Source: Phytophthora hibernalis
Taxonomy: Eukaryota > Oomycota > Peronosporomycetes > Peronosporales > Peronosporaceae
NCBI GenBank assembly: GCA_012656075.1
Contig: JAAKBF010000218.1
Location: 310,001 to 374,000 of the forward strand
Direction of reading: 5' to 3'
DNA: 64,000 nt
The notes under the pieces are model-generated. The model was not told where the DNA came from, did not search any database, and was given only the letters and a program-made list of their open reading frames with translations. The position numbers were made by a program, and so were the translations under genes. This document shows, one piece after another, positions 54,590 through 64,000 of the stretch (the stretch's first letter is position 1; every line of letters begins with the position of its first letter).

Positions 54590-54775
54590 TGGTAAATCAG
54601 GGCGATCATGCAAGGTACGTTTCGTAAAACTCAATCGGTGTGTCTTTTCTTGCCAAATACGACGAAACCGTTGTATGTGAGTGGTCAACTATTGTTTTTA
54701 AGCCTCAAACAATCGTTTACTCTTTGATTTGGTTTCTCATTTTACGGCCTTGCATCGTCGCCGTGATTTACAAAA
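54590..54775 (+). repeat. MITE-like repeat also present at 49457-49646
   Basis: Both copies share AACTCAATC...GTGTCTTTTC..., GATTTGGTTTCT and ACGGCCTTGCAT...CGCCGTGATTTAC in the same order. The left end here (GTAAATCAGGGCGATCATGCA) is roughly inverted relative to the right end, so terminal inverted repeats of about 25 bases are likely. Confidence 0.6.
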
Positions 54776-54899
54776 CATGGTTGGGTAGTACATGTAGCAA
54801 CCAAACCACCGACTCGTTTTTATTTCTCTCAGTTTCTATCTTCTTGAAGCTCATTGTTAAGTGTGATAGTCGGACTTATACCACTTAGATGGAAAAATG

Positions 54900-55960
54900 C
54901 TGAGAACTCAAATCGATACAGGCAATGAGTTAGTGGAAGGCTGAGTGAGAGCGTGAGTAAGTAAATCAGTTTGGGAGTCAGTGAGTGAGTAAAGGAGCTG
55001 GTGAGTGAGTTGGTGGGTGATTAAGTGAAAACATGCCGACTGTAATCTGCTTCTGGCATCCTCCATAATGGCAATGTGTCGCTCGTAGCGCAACTGTCAC
55101 GTAATATCGGCATGTGCAGACATTTCCAGTTGTTGGTTGCATTATCGCACTGCGCCTCACAGTAGCAAACCGATATGAGTGCATACAAACGACCACAGTT
55201 GCACATATTACGGATATCGCAAGCGTGAGTACAGTAAAACCAGTGTGCAAGTGGCAGCAAATCAGGTTCCAGTTAAGTCTGGGCACAAGGATCTGGATGG
55301 GTGTCATGAAAATTTGCTCCAGGAGGGGTTTGAACCCTCGACCTGCGGCTCATAAGACCACCGCTCTAACCAACTGAGCTACGGGAGCAGCAATCTCGCA
55401 TTTGGACATTATTTTTACACCTTTTTAGGCATGGTCGCGTCTCAGACGTGCAGGCTGGATAATGTCTCGAGCCGTGGTCGCGCTGTTCTCCTACCCCAGT
55501 TGGCCGTCGCGTCCTACGAGCCAATCAAATATCGGCAACATAGCTACATGTAGTGCCATTCGGAGCTGTGACTTAAGCGAGGCCACCATACTCGCCCCCA
55601 CCAAGGCCGCACCTCACTACTCTCGGCGCTGCTTCCAACTACGCTCCCATCTGAATTGACTGACACCACCCGACGCAGACGTCAGATACCGCTGGAGAAT
55701 TCAAACAACAGTTTACCCCCACATACACGCACACACTCTCGGACGCATTGAACCTGGCGCAAGCCTCACCAGAAGTGTAGCGCGAGGCACGCTTTAACTT
55801 ACAGGACATGTTTGCATCAATAACACTCGCCTCGCCACCAAGCTACTGCTAGAAGTGTGGTTTAAAAACATAAAGGAGATGTCTGAAGGCTTCAAGAGGT
55901 TGGCCGAGCTGAGGTGTTATGCTGGCTTCAAATTTAGTGATCGTCGGAGTATAGGCTAGT
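54900..55960 (-). repeat. Inverted duplication, right arm (contains tRNA-Ile-like gene)
   Basis: Reverse-strand match to 49140-49960 in the order tail repeats, body, tRNA, 5' flank. Compared with the left arm it lacks the 190-bp insertion but has about 480 extra bases between 55455 and 55935, after which homology (CGTCGGAGTATAGGCTA) resumes. Confidence 0.85.
55315..55388 (-). tRNA. tRNA-Ile (anticodon UAU), copy 2
   Basis: Same 74 bases as the tRNA at 49249-49322 except one change in the T loop (TTCAAAC instead of TTCGAAC). It keeps the acceptor mismatch and G37. The change lies in box B, so polymerase III promoter strength may be lower. Confidence 0.82.
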
Positions 55961-58046
55961 TACAGATTACGACGAATTCAAGTGACGCTTAAGTTTTTTG
56001 CTTGTATCGCAATCGCATACGACGGTTAACCCTTTTAACCCTTTCTTTAACTACCAGACCTTTGCAACAGTGAAAAGCATGAATGACGTCGCGAGTTAAT
56101 ATGCATGCCAGTAACTCAGATATTCCTGCATCTTTAAGGACTATCTAGCATCTGGTGGATTGTGTGGTAAAAAAATGCCGAAAGCCATTTTTGTTGTTGG
56201 CGTTGTTGGTGTTGTCAACATGAATTACCTGCCAACATGTATAGTATGGTGTGCGTACCACATAATGTATAAGTTGCAACAGTTATTATGGATGCCAATC
56301 ACGGATTAAGGACTCAGTTTTTCATCAACATGAAACTAGGGCTGCGCGCAGGCTGGGATAGCGGGTTCAACTCAAGTATAGTGATTGAAACGGAAATTCT
56401 AATTGTCTTTATACATGTAATAATAGCGACCGACTAAACAGTTTTCGGTCTAAACATTTCAAAAATGTTCATGCCCACAGTGACGTGCTCGGCAGGCCCA
56501 CGCTATGTCCAGTGGTGGTTAAAGGCCCTGGTTTGTGCTATGGTCTGGGGATTAACGCACAAATCCCTCTTGAATCCGATTTACCTGTCAGTATACAGAC
56601 CCTGCAAAATCGTATCATCGCGTATTATGATTGTACCATCACGACCAGCTTGGAATTAAGTCTTTTTTATTCCCACCCCGATAGGGTGGAAAAAATCGCC
56701 TGTCGGGGGAATAAACTGTTGCCCAATCAAATCGTTTCACGAAATTCCCAGACCCAGACACTGGCGGAGAAACCAGGGCCTTAGGCCCTGGTTCCCCTGT
56801 TCGATGCACGCGGACTTATTAAACCCCTGGGCTTGAAAAAGGATAATTAAAGATGAGGACAAGCGATAGAGAACACTTCAGACAGCGTCGAGATTGACGA
56901 AATCCACGCCGACACTGGTTAGGTAGTGAAACGTTTAAATGTTTTGATCCCACGTTCGTATGTTTTGACCACGTTCGTATGTTTTGGCTCTAGTACATGT
57001 ATCCAAATATTGTACTACTCGCCAGAACTCCAAACCGTTGTTTAGAGTGACTCGACCCGGACCGGTGTAGATTGATAGTGACATGAACCAATCGGCTTCA
57101 CTACCGGCTTCAGTTATCGACTTCAGTTACCGGATTCAGTTACCCACACGAATTAACCTGATTTGGGCTGTACCATCAGCACGCTCTAAAGCTCCTCCTA
57201 TCCCAATATAAAAAACGCATAATTTATTGCGTAACATAACAATAGCTCTGCAGATCTGTGTTAGAAATGTGGCTACATTTGTCGAGATGTGGTCTAATGA
57301 TCAAGGACGGGTTGCCACGGCGGCCACAGGACCGTTGCCAGCATTGTTGGTGGGGTCCAAATAGAAGAAAGGAGACCTGCCTCCAGAAATGCATGGTCTA
57401 CAGTAGTGGCCGATATACATCTAAGTCCGTCTATCGCATGCTCGAAGAAAGCGCGCCGCCGTTGCGCTGGCGTCAGGCCTTCCCGTCGGTCGTTTGTCAT
57501 TGAACCGTCGAATATGCTGCTTTAATGGAGCCATAACTCAAGGCCTGGTACATGATGTCCCTGTGCAAGCAAGCAAGGAATACGCTAACGTTGCATCTGT
57601 AGGGTGGTGGTCGGGGGGCTTTGCTGGCTTGGCGGCAACTTGAAATATGTGGCATTTGTGCGCGTCCGTCCGTCAAACCGGCATCTATTGTCAATAGTTG
57701 CATGTGTTTTGAAACAAATATTGTCCTGTCGTTGTCTACAGTGGCTGCCAGAAAGATAGCGCACCATGCAATATCGTAATAGAAAACTGGTGCTCTACCA
57801 TTACGACTCTTCCGGTGGTGACTAGAGACCTGTCTCCTCCCAAGTTCGGCTAATGCAATGGTCGCTGACACTCTCCCAGGCCTTCACGAACAGAGTTGTT
57901 AAAGGGTGGGTCAGGGGGTAGGGTTTATTCACACGACCCACCCACCCATCGTCCTCATTTCTTGGTATTTTCGGGTTTAAAATTGAGAGCTAAAATCGAA
58001 TTTGCTCGCAGAAGATTCCTCTCGAAGGAGTAGGGCCTTCCTGCAT
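55961..58046. other. No supported gene
   Basis: The stretch holds old repeat DNA. There is a hairpin near 56667-56712 (TTATTCCC ... GGGAATAA), an inverted pair AAAGGCCCTGGTTT (56519) and AAACCAGGGCCTTA (56770), and minus-strand frames at 57497-57871 without recognisable features. Confidence 0.4.
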
Positions 58047-58162
58047 TATCGTTATAATGGCTTGCCACCAGTGCCCGGTCTGCTACGGGCTTTTCAAGCA
58101 GGAATTGTCTCTCCAGCGTCACCAATTTGCTGGCGTAATCACCGTCGAGGGGAACTGAAGGC
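58047..58162 (+). pseudogene. Zinc-finger ORF fragment, interrupted by hAT insertion (left part)
   Basis: A frame beginning MACHQCPVCYGLFKQELSLQ and continuing RHQF has a C2H2-type finger (C-x2-C with a trailing His). It runs into the hAT target duplication at 58155-58162. On the far side of the element (from 62233) a proline-rich part and a second motif CPVCLDPVQTALRCLKCHTV follow. C2H2 fingers at the start of an ORF are known in R2-type non-LTR elements, so a retrotransposon is one option; a host gene is another. Confidence 0.4.
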
Positions 58163-58898
58163 TAGTACTGTCGACGTCAAGGGTCGGGGTGAAAACTGGA
58201 CGTCGCCGACTCAGACGTCGAGGGCCGTCGATGTTAGTTAGCTTGACATCCGCTAACATCCAGACGGTTCTAGGCTGTCATTGGACAAACGTGGCCAATC
58301 AATGAGAAGTAAGCATATCCATGGAAGGAGCTCATTGAATATGGCATCTACCGTACCGAAGCTATGGCTTGTGCCACGAGTAAATCTGCCACGGGATCAA
58401 GATCCAACACCCGGTGCGGACCGCCGTCATTTTTCCAATTTGCTGCCGGGAAAGATCCATTATCCTACTTGTTGGCCACGAGGCCAAGTACAAACTCGTT
58501 TGCTAAGATCTGGCGTCGTCTAAGTCAACTTCCCACACTTCAAACCGACAGATTCAGCACGGATACATACACACACAACATCCTCGCCGTGGGCAGAACC
58601 CTGTCAAGATGGATAGACAGGGTAATGGGGTGGTGAGTGAGTTTGCATCCCCCAAGACCAAGAAGGATTCCGCAGCCTCACACACCCAGGTCAAGATCAT
58701 GGAAATACCCGCCATCGCAACACGAGCGAAAACAAGTTCTAAAAAGAAAAGAACAGTCTACTCCAGATCAACTACACCTATTGCAAGTTCGTCAAGATTA
58801 ACAAGAGCGGGAGCGCGGTCACATTCTACAACCCCATCAAGGCTAACCACATCACAAACAATGACGTCGCAGTCTTCTTCAAACGGAACTCGTGCGTC

Positions 58899-61237
58899 TT
58901 GCCCGGATGTAAGGACGTTCAAGGCTCCTGTTCAAAGGAGAAGAAGTATTGGCAGTTCATTGTGTGCGTTTCTGATGAAGCATACGCACACGTTGCAACT
59001 GGTGACCTCACACGAGACCACGCCAAGAATTTATACTGTCTACGCTGTAATGTTGTGTTGCCGATACGTAAAAGCAAAGCGTGGCTGGGCCTCACATGAA
59101 AGCAAGTTACCCCGAGGCTCTACGTGCGTTTGAACAAAATATTCGACGCCAAGAGACACTTGAAGACCCGAGCCGACAGACGGACACATTCGAGCAGGCT
59201 GGAATGTCCGAACAAGGTATTTTTGAGATTATTTTGTCTGAATGGGTTAGTATCGATGTGCGACCTGCAAGCATTATCGGTGATTCTGGCCTCGTCAAGG
59301 CCTTTCAGTTTGCGAACAATGCAAAAACAAAACTTACAGTTCCATCTCGTCAAACCATTACTGCAGGCGTCCATATGAAAGCTGGTCAATTTCGTAGCTC
59401 GCTTCGAATTCGACTAAGAAACGAGTGTGACTTTTACTCTCTTTCGTCGGATATTTGGACATCAATCAGCTGCGAGAGTTTCATCAGTCTGACCATTTAC
59501 TACGTGGATTCTGAATTTAACATGCAGTCGTGGATCCTTGAAGTTACAAGTATTCATGGGAAACATGATGGCGATGCGATTGCTTCAGTTCTCTCACGTT
59601 GCTTTCAATGGTGGGGTCTTGACCCCATAAAGTGCGTTCGGTTTCTTAGAGATGGAGCGTCAAATATGAAAAGCGCGTGCTCGAAACTTGGTCTAGCGCA
59701 CATGTCGTGTGCAGCACATTCTCTTCATCTGGTTGTTGCCGCCACACTGCTGCAAAAAGCGCCGAAAGGAAAAACATCGTAGTGGCCGCAACTGCGGATA
59801 ATGTAGGTGGAAACGGCAACAACGCGGGGAAGAACATTACGGTGCTGGTAACTTTGTTGATTTGAGCGGATGCGCTCAACTGACAGGTCAGTTCGATAAT
59901 GGCTGGATGAATAAGCAATTAGACGCTCTGGATAATGAATTTGACGGCGAAGATGATTTTTCGGACACTGAAAATACGGATTGGATCAGTGATGCCCATA
60001 TTGATGATCGTTGTGAGGAAGTGGCTACATTTGTCGAAGCTATTGAGAAAGTTACTTCGGCAAAAGTTAGCTCGGCAAATATGGAATCGGTACGCCATGC
60101 TGTTCGCTGTTTTCGTAAACTTGCGGATTACTTTCATCGCTCACCGAAGGAAGAAATCGTCTGGATGATTTTCAATCTAGCTGCAAGAAACCTCTCAAGA
60201 TGACGATAGACTGTCCTACTAGATGGAACAGCACGCTGAAAATGCTGCAGCGGTTCGTTGATCTGCAGCCTGCAGTGGCAAGTTTTTCACCTACCTGGAC
60301 ACTATCCCAGGTAGGAAGGAATTTAATGATGCCTCAACAAAAGATGAAGCTTCCCAGTTCAGAGCAGTGGTTCGCGATTCAGTGTCTGATCGAACTTCTA
60401 GCACCATTCAGTGTGGTTACAAAACTGATTGATGACGAAACCTATCCTACTTTGGTATCACTCCACTTTGTGATTTCTTCTCTGAAGGTGTTGCTGAGTA
60501 ATACCTCCATGTTCGATCAGCTGTATGCAAGTGTGAGAGAGTATCCGTTCGCCCTGCCCGTGCTGACCATGATGCAATCAGTTCGCCAAAGTTTTCTGAC
60601 ACTACTGAAGAAGCGGTTCAATTACGATACGGTCAAAGACATTCTCTGGATTTCGCTACTCGCCTCGTATATGACGAATTCGGACCTGTTCACGTCTGAT
60701 GAATTTGATCTGGCAAAAACACAATGTCTTCGTAAGATGTTCCAGATCGCGACAATCGCCGCTGATGGTTCCACTTGCTACCTGTCGACAAGATTCCGGA
60801 CAAAGCGCCTACTGATGCCGAAGGCAGAGCCGCTCTTAGTTTTTAAAACTTTGCTGTACGCGAAAAGAATGAACACGAGGGGGTCTTTGACGGACGATTG
60901 CGAAACGATATTCAATTCGTGCAAATGCGAGTTCACTAACTATATGGAGTATTCCAGTAAAGCAGAGGACAAGAATGCGGAAAAGTCTCCCTCTTCTCTC
61001 GCGTGGTGGAAGGCCAACTTCACCCGTTTCCCCGTCGTTGCTTGTCTTGCGCGTAAATGGCTCGGGTGAATTGTCACATCTGTCCCTTCCGAGCGTGCAT
61101 TTTCCACTGCGGGAGACACGGTTACCAAGCGGCGTAGTGCACTCAAGGCTAGCACAGTTCGGGACATCGTTTTCATGGCTGAGAATGCAGCGGCGTCGGA
61201 TCGGACGGGAGAAAGTGGCGAGGAGCATTCCCATTGA
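58899..61237 (+). pseudogene. hAT transposase with broken frame
   Basis: The N-terminal Cys-rich part (PGCKDVQGSCSKEKKYWQF and LYCLRCNVVLPIRKSK) looks like a BED-type finger. The core reads DFYSLSSDIWTSISCESFIS, CVRFLRDGASNMKSACSKLG and MSCAAHSLHLVVAATLLQKA, with the usual D-x-W-T-S, D-x-A-x-N-M and C-x-x-H blocks. After an acidic insert (59930-60000) it continues with TIDCPTRWNSTLKMLQRFVD. The C-terminal dimerisation block is split over two frames: SSLAWWKANFTRFPVVACLA, then SVPSERAFSTAGDTVTKRRS, ending at 61235-61237. About four frame breaks (near 59095, 59780, 60195 and 61068). The C-x-x-H and SERAFS signatures make the family certain. Confidence 0.85.
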
Positions 61238-61428
61238 TGGAGCGAGACTCTTGAATTTGGCGAAGGCGAAGCCATAAGCATGGACGCGAGTTGCAGACTC
61301 AAGGACTTCATTTAGGAGCATTCCAGCGCCAAGATATCGCGAGACTAATAGCACAGTAGCGCATATACTGTATATACGCGGCGATGCAATTTTCACATAC
61401 AGCTAACGAAGATCGTATTCACGATCGT

Positions 61429-61989
61429 TTAAAAGTTTTGCACATGTTTACCGTACGTAGGCGTCGTCTTTATTCTGCATGATTTACTTGTCAATGAACA
61501 GGTCCAGCGATCCGTCAAAGAGCAAGTGGCACTTGCACTTGAAGTGCGCATAGCTGCCAACCCCCACACCAGAATTGGCTTCCACCCCCTTATTGCCAAC
61601 GACATGCTCTTAGGCAACCAGATTAGACTCGTCACAATCGTGATGGGCTCAATCAATATACCCACATCATTGGGTTTGGGGAGGACGCCAACGCGCCGAC
61701 GACGTCGCGCTCAGAGAGAAAAAGAGCTTACTAAGTTGTAGATGTAGTCGTCCGCGATGGGGTTCACGTGATCCAGCACCACGCTGCCGAACTGGACGCC
61801 ACACTGGAGCGCAAACTCGCGCTGCACCTTGGTGATTTTCGAGCCGGCTGAAAGCGGCACGTAGCCGCACCGCTCGACGAACTGCAGCAGGTCCGACTTG
61901 CGCAGCAACCCCGTGACTTTCAGAGCGTGAACAGCACCCGAACGCGCGCTTGCCAAAGCGCTCGAGCAACAGTAGCGACTACTGGACAT
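61429..61989 (-). pseudogene. Coding-like sequence carried inside the hAT element, possible captured gene
   Basis: Not recognised. The minus-strand frame 61989-61732 reads ALKVTGLLRKSDLLQFVERC, then GYVPLSAGSKITKVQREFAL and VQFGSVVLDHVNPIADDYIY, and ends at a good donor (TTA-GTAAGC). A second open piece on the same strand, 61665-61429, could be a later exon. The composition, with balanced hydrophobic and charged residues and a splice donor at the end, looks like a host exon and not like hAT protein. It lies between the transposase and the right end of the element. A plus-strand frame at 61526-61741 also exists, so strand choice is tentative. Confidence 0.35.
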
Positions 61990-62232
61990 CCAATAAGTTG
62001 TCCAGTTTGTGACTGCGTGCCTGCAGCTGCCAGGATAACGTCGAGTACGTCGCCAACTCCAGCGTCACCAGAAATGGCGACTCCAAATTTGGCAGCGCCA
62101 CCTCAAAATGGTGTATCTTAATACGAAAGAGTGACGGTGTTAAGGGGTGTCAAGTGGACGTCCCTTTACGACCTCCGACGTCAAGGGTGTCAAGGGTCGC
62201 TAACACCAGACGTCGACAGCACTACTGAAGGC

Positions 62233-62740
62233 TGGGCGCACAAATGCGTCGCGGTATCATGACCGCCGACATAATAAACCAGTTTCAACAAATCTCCTCA
62301 TGATGGGCCCCAACACGCGGATATTGTGACAGCTCCGGCTCCAACTCCACCTCCTCAAGTCTTTGCAACCTCACCTCCTGCATTTCCGGTCGCCACCCCA
62401 GCGGCCAACCGCCCCCTGCCCAGTGTGCTTGGACCCCGTGCAAACGGCGCTGAGATGTTTGAAGTGCCACACTGTTTATTGCACATACTTATCTATACTG
62501 CGCGACGATAGAGCCACGTACCTTGTGACGTGCGTCAATTCTGGCGAACTGCCTCATGGAGGACGCCACCACCGCCAATTCCTCCACTTGTGCCGCCTAC
62601 GCGCTACCCGGGCCGCGCGAGACGACGCGTCAACCGATATGGCGCGCTCACCGCAAGCACAGACCTCGACTCGTCAAATCCAGTGACTTCGTGGAGCGAC
62701 GACGTCGCATGCCTTACAGTCTTCTACCGCATCCACCTTG
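62233..62740 (+). pseudogene. Zinc-finger ORF fragment, right part
   Basis: Continues the ORF interrupted at 58162. There is a proline-rich linker, then APCPVCLDPVQTALRCLKCH followed by TVYC at about 62415-62490, a Cys4-like cluster, and an Arg-rich part (RATRAARDDASTDMARS). There is at least one frame break near 62330. Function unknown. Confidence 0.35.
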
Positions 62741-63530
62741 CAACTTATCGTTCGAGGTCTACATGTACGCGATGGCCTCTACATATCGTTCCTCTCTACT
62801 TATCGTGTCTCACTCCCTATCCTCTCTAGCTACGGTCTCTACCCACCATCTCTTTATATCGTCTCTATTGACCTATTGTCTCTCTACGCAGTGTCTATTG
62901 ACTTTCTATCTGACGTCCCTCTATATCTATCTTCCCCACCAAAATATCATGTCTATCTCATATTTATCGTGTATATCTATCGTGTCTACCTATCGTGTCT
63001 ACCTATCGTGTCTACATTTCTATCGACTACAACCACCTAACTTGTCTACATGTCGACCCTCATACCTATACCTGTCGTCTTTCTATAGCCTATCATCATA
63101 TCGCCCCCCGTACAATCGTGTCCCAAACAATCGTCTCTCATACTGTCGTCTCTCATACTATCTTGTCTCTATCGTCTCTCATACTATCCCGTCTCTCATC
63201 AATGGTTTCTCTCTTTCAATCGATCTATCTATCGTCCCTTTCTGCATATCTCTCATACTACCGTCTCTCATACTTCCTATCGACTTTGATACTATCGGCT
63301 CTCGTACATATACTATCGCCACACATCAACCTATCGCCTCGCCAAATTGTCTACATATCGTCTACATATCGTTTACCTATCGTCGCCTTTCGTCAATCTA
63401 CCGTCTACCTATCGCTACCGTTCAAATCATCTCTCATACTATCATCTCTCGTACTTCCTATCGTCTCTTAGCTATATATCGTCTAGAATCGTCTTTACAT
63501 ATCGTCTACCTGTCATATACGGACCGTAGC
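62741..63530. repeat. Degenerate pyrimidine-rich repeat array (TATCGTCTCTCATAC-type)
   Basis: Many imperfect units such as TATCGTCTCTCATAC, CTACCTATCGTGTCTAC and CTACATATCG follow one another for almost 800 bases. The plus strand is rich in C and T. The long open frame across it (Ser/Tyr/Leu/Ile-rich) is a by-product of the repeat. Confidence 0.85.
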
Positions 63531-63659
63531 CGGCGCTACATGACGGCAGGTGTGGCTCGTGCACCTTTACAATTCGTCTATGTGCGATTTCATGTACACC
63601 ACACCAAAATAATGTAGCACACATCAATTTCCTATAGTTTAAGCCAATGAGAAGCCTGT

Positions 63660-63930
63660 GCTGTGCCAATAGAATATACAGTATGCCACAGTATAGCGTG
63701 TGAGTGCATAGTGTATAGTGTGTCTGTTTAAAGTGAATTAAGCGTATAGCGTCCATCTGCGTATAGTGTATTCAATACGTAGTGTATACCGCACAGTCCT
63801 AAAAATGGCGTATAGTCAATCACGGACAACCGTATTCTAGGTATAGTTTGGTACAAGTGTACCGCACACAACCGCATATAGTGTATAGTATACGGCGGTG
63901 TTGCATAAATAATATAATTGACCACCAACA
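63660..63930. repeat. GTATAGTGTA-type repeats
   Basis: Scattered short units related to GTATAGTGTA and CGTATAGTGTAT. No gene. The window ends 70 bases later. Confidence 0.7.
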
Positions 63931-64000
63931 TGCCCCAACGACCGCGAGTACAGTAAATAGAGTAAATACGTTGCCAAAGCGCCGTAGAGAGCGCGTTGTA

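Larger units (their letters stand above)
58163..62224 (+). mobile_element. 4-kb hAT transposon with 8-bp target duplication
   Basis: The ends are TAGTACTGTCGACGTC (58163-58178) and, reversed, TAGTGCTGTCGACGTC (62209-62224), with one mismatch in 16. TAGTG fits the YARNG end consensus of hAT elements. CTGAAGGC lies directly outside both ends (58155-58162 and 62225-62232). Between them lie a hAT transposase on the plus strand and, behind it, minus-strand coding-like sequence of unknown origin. Confidence 0.9.

Noticed and set aside
57497..57871. 124-residue minus-strand frame
   Set aside because: No recognisable domain, no splice sites and surrounded by repeats.
62741..63530. CRISPR-like spaced repeats
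   Set aside because: Units are degenerate, of uneven spacing and without unique spacers; the window is eukaryotic. It is low-complexity repeat DNA.
62556..63617. 353-residue open frame on the plus strand
   Set aside because: Composition (Ser, Tyr, Leu, Ile runs) follows directly from the TATCGTCTCTC repeat; no start context or domain.

Overview
The window looks like a chromosome segment of an oomycete, most likely a Phytophthora-type species. The evidence is compact genes with 50-100 bp GT-AG introns (some with TACTAAC or CTAAC branch sites), alternating convergent and divergent gene order with very short spacers, and a mixture of pogo-like, hAT, PIF/Harbinger and non-LTR elements of oomycete type. 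No genus-specific marker was seen, so the genus is inferred.

Left part, about 2.1-20.0 kb, is a gene island: mevalonate kinase (+), a J-domain protein (-), a secreted folate-receptor-like protein (+), an AI-2E/PerM-family permease (-), complex I subunit NDUFA9 (+), a mitochondrial DUF1640/CCDC90-family coiled-coil protein (+), a SEN1/senataxin-like helicase about 8 kb long (-), a THEM6-like thioesterase (+) and a small acidic protein (-). A pogo-like transposon (30-1947) borders the island on the left. The genes are housekeeping and do not form one pathway. Several share divergent intergenic regions: 4833-5223, 7752-7960 and 18427-18563.

Right part, about 20.6-64 kb, has no clearly intact host gene and is almost all mobile DNA. 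In order it holds: a hAT element with a perfect 8-bp target duplication (20632-22508); two adjacent Harbinger-like gene pairs in mirror order (23.2-28.1 kb); a repeat-rich stretch with a small MITE; a long decayed LINE with zinc-knuckle, OTU-like, APE, RT and RNase H parts (31.3-39.7 kb); a TTAA-flanked element (40616-41902); a short element with a SWIM remnant; a DUF7869-like repeat protein (43.3-45.6 kb); a hAT remnant; an inverted duplication carrying tRNA-Ile(UAU)-like genes (49.1-50.0 and 54.9-56.0 kb) that encloses a ferredoxin reductase gene fragment and a second pogo-like element (52528-54463); a 4-kb hAT with both ends and target duplication (58163-62224); and low-complexity repeats to the end.

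A pattern across the window: conserved genes are broken many times by what looks like one missing base, mostly in runs of three to five identical bases. It affects housekeeping genes and transposons alike, so homopolymer errors in the assembly explain it better than gene death. Exon coordinates given here are my own readings and should be treated as approximate.
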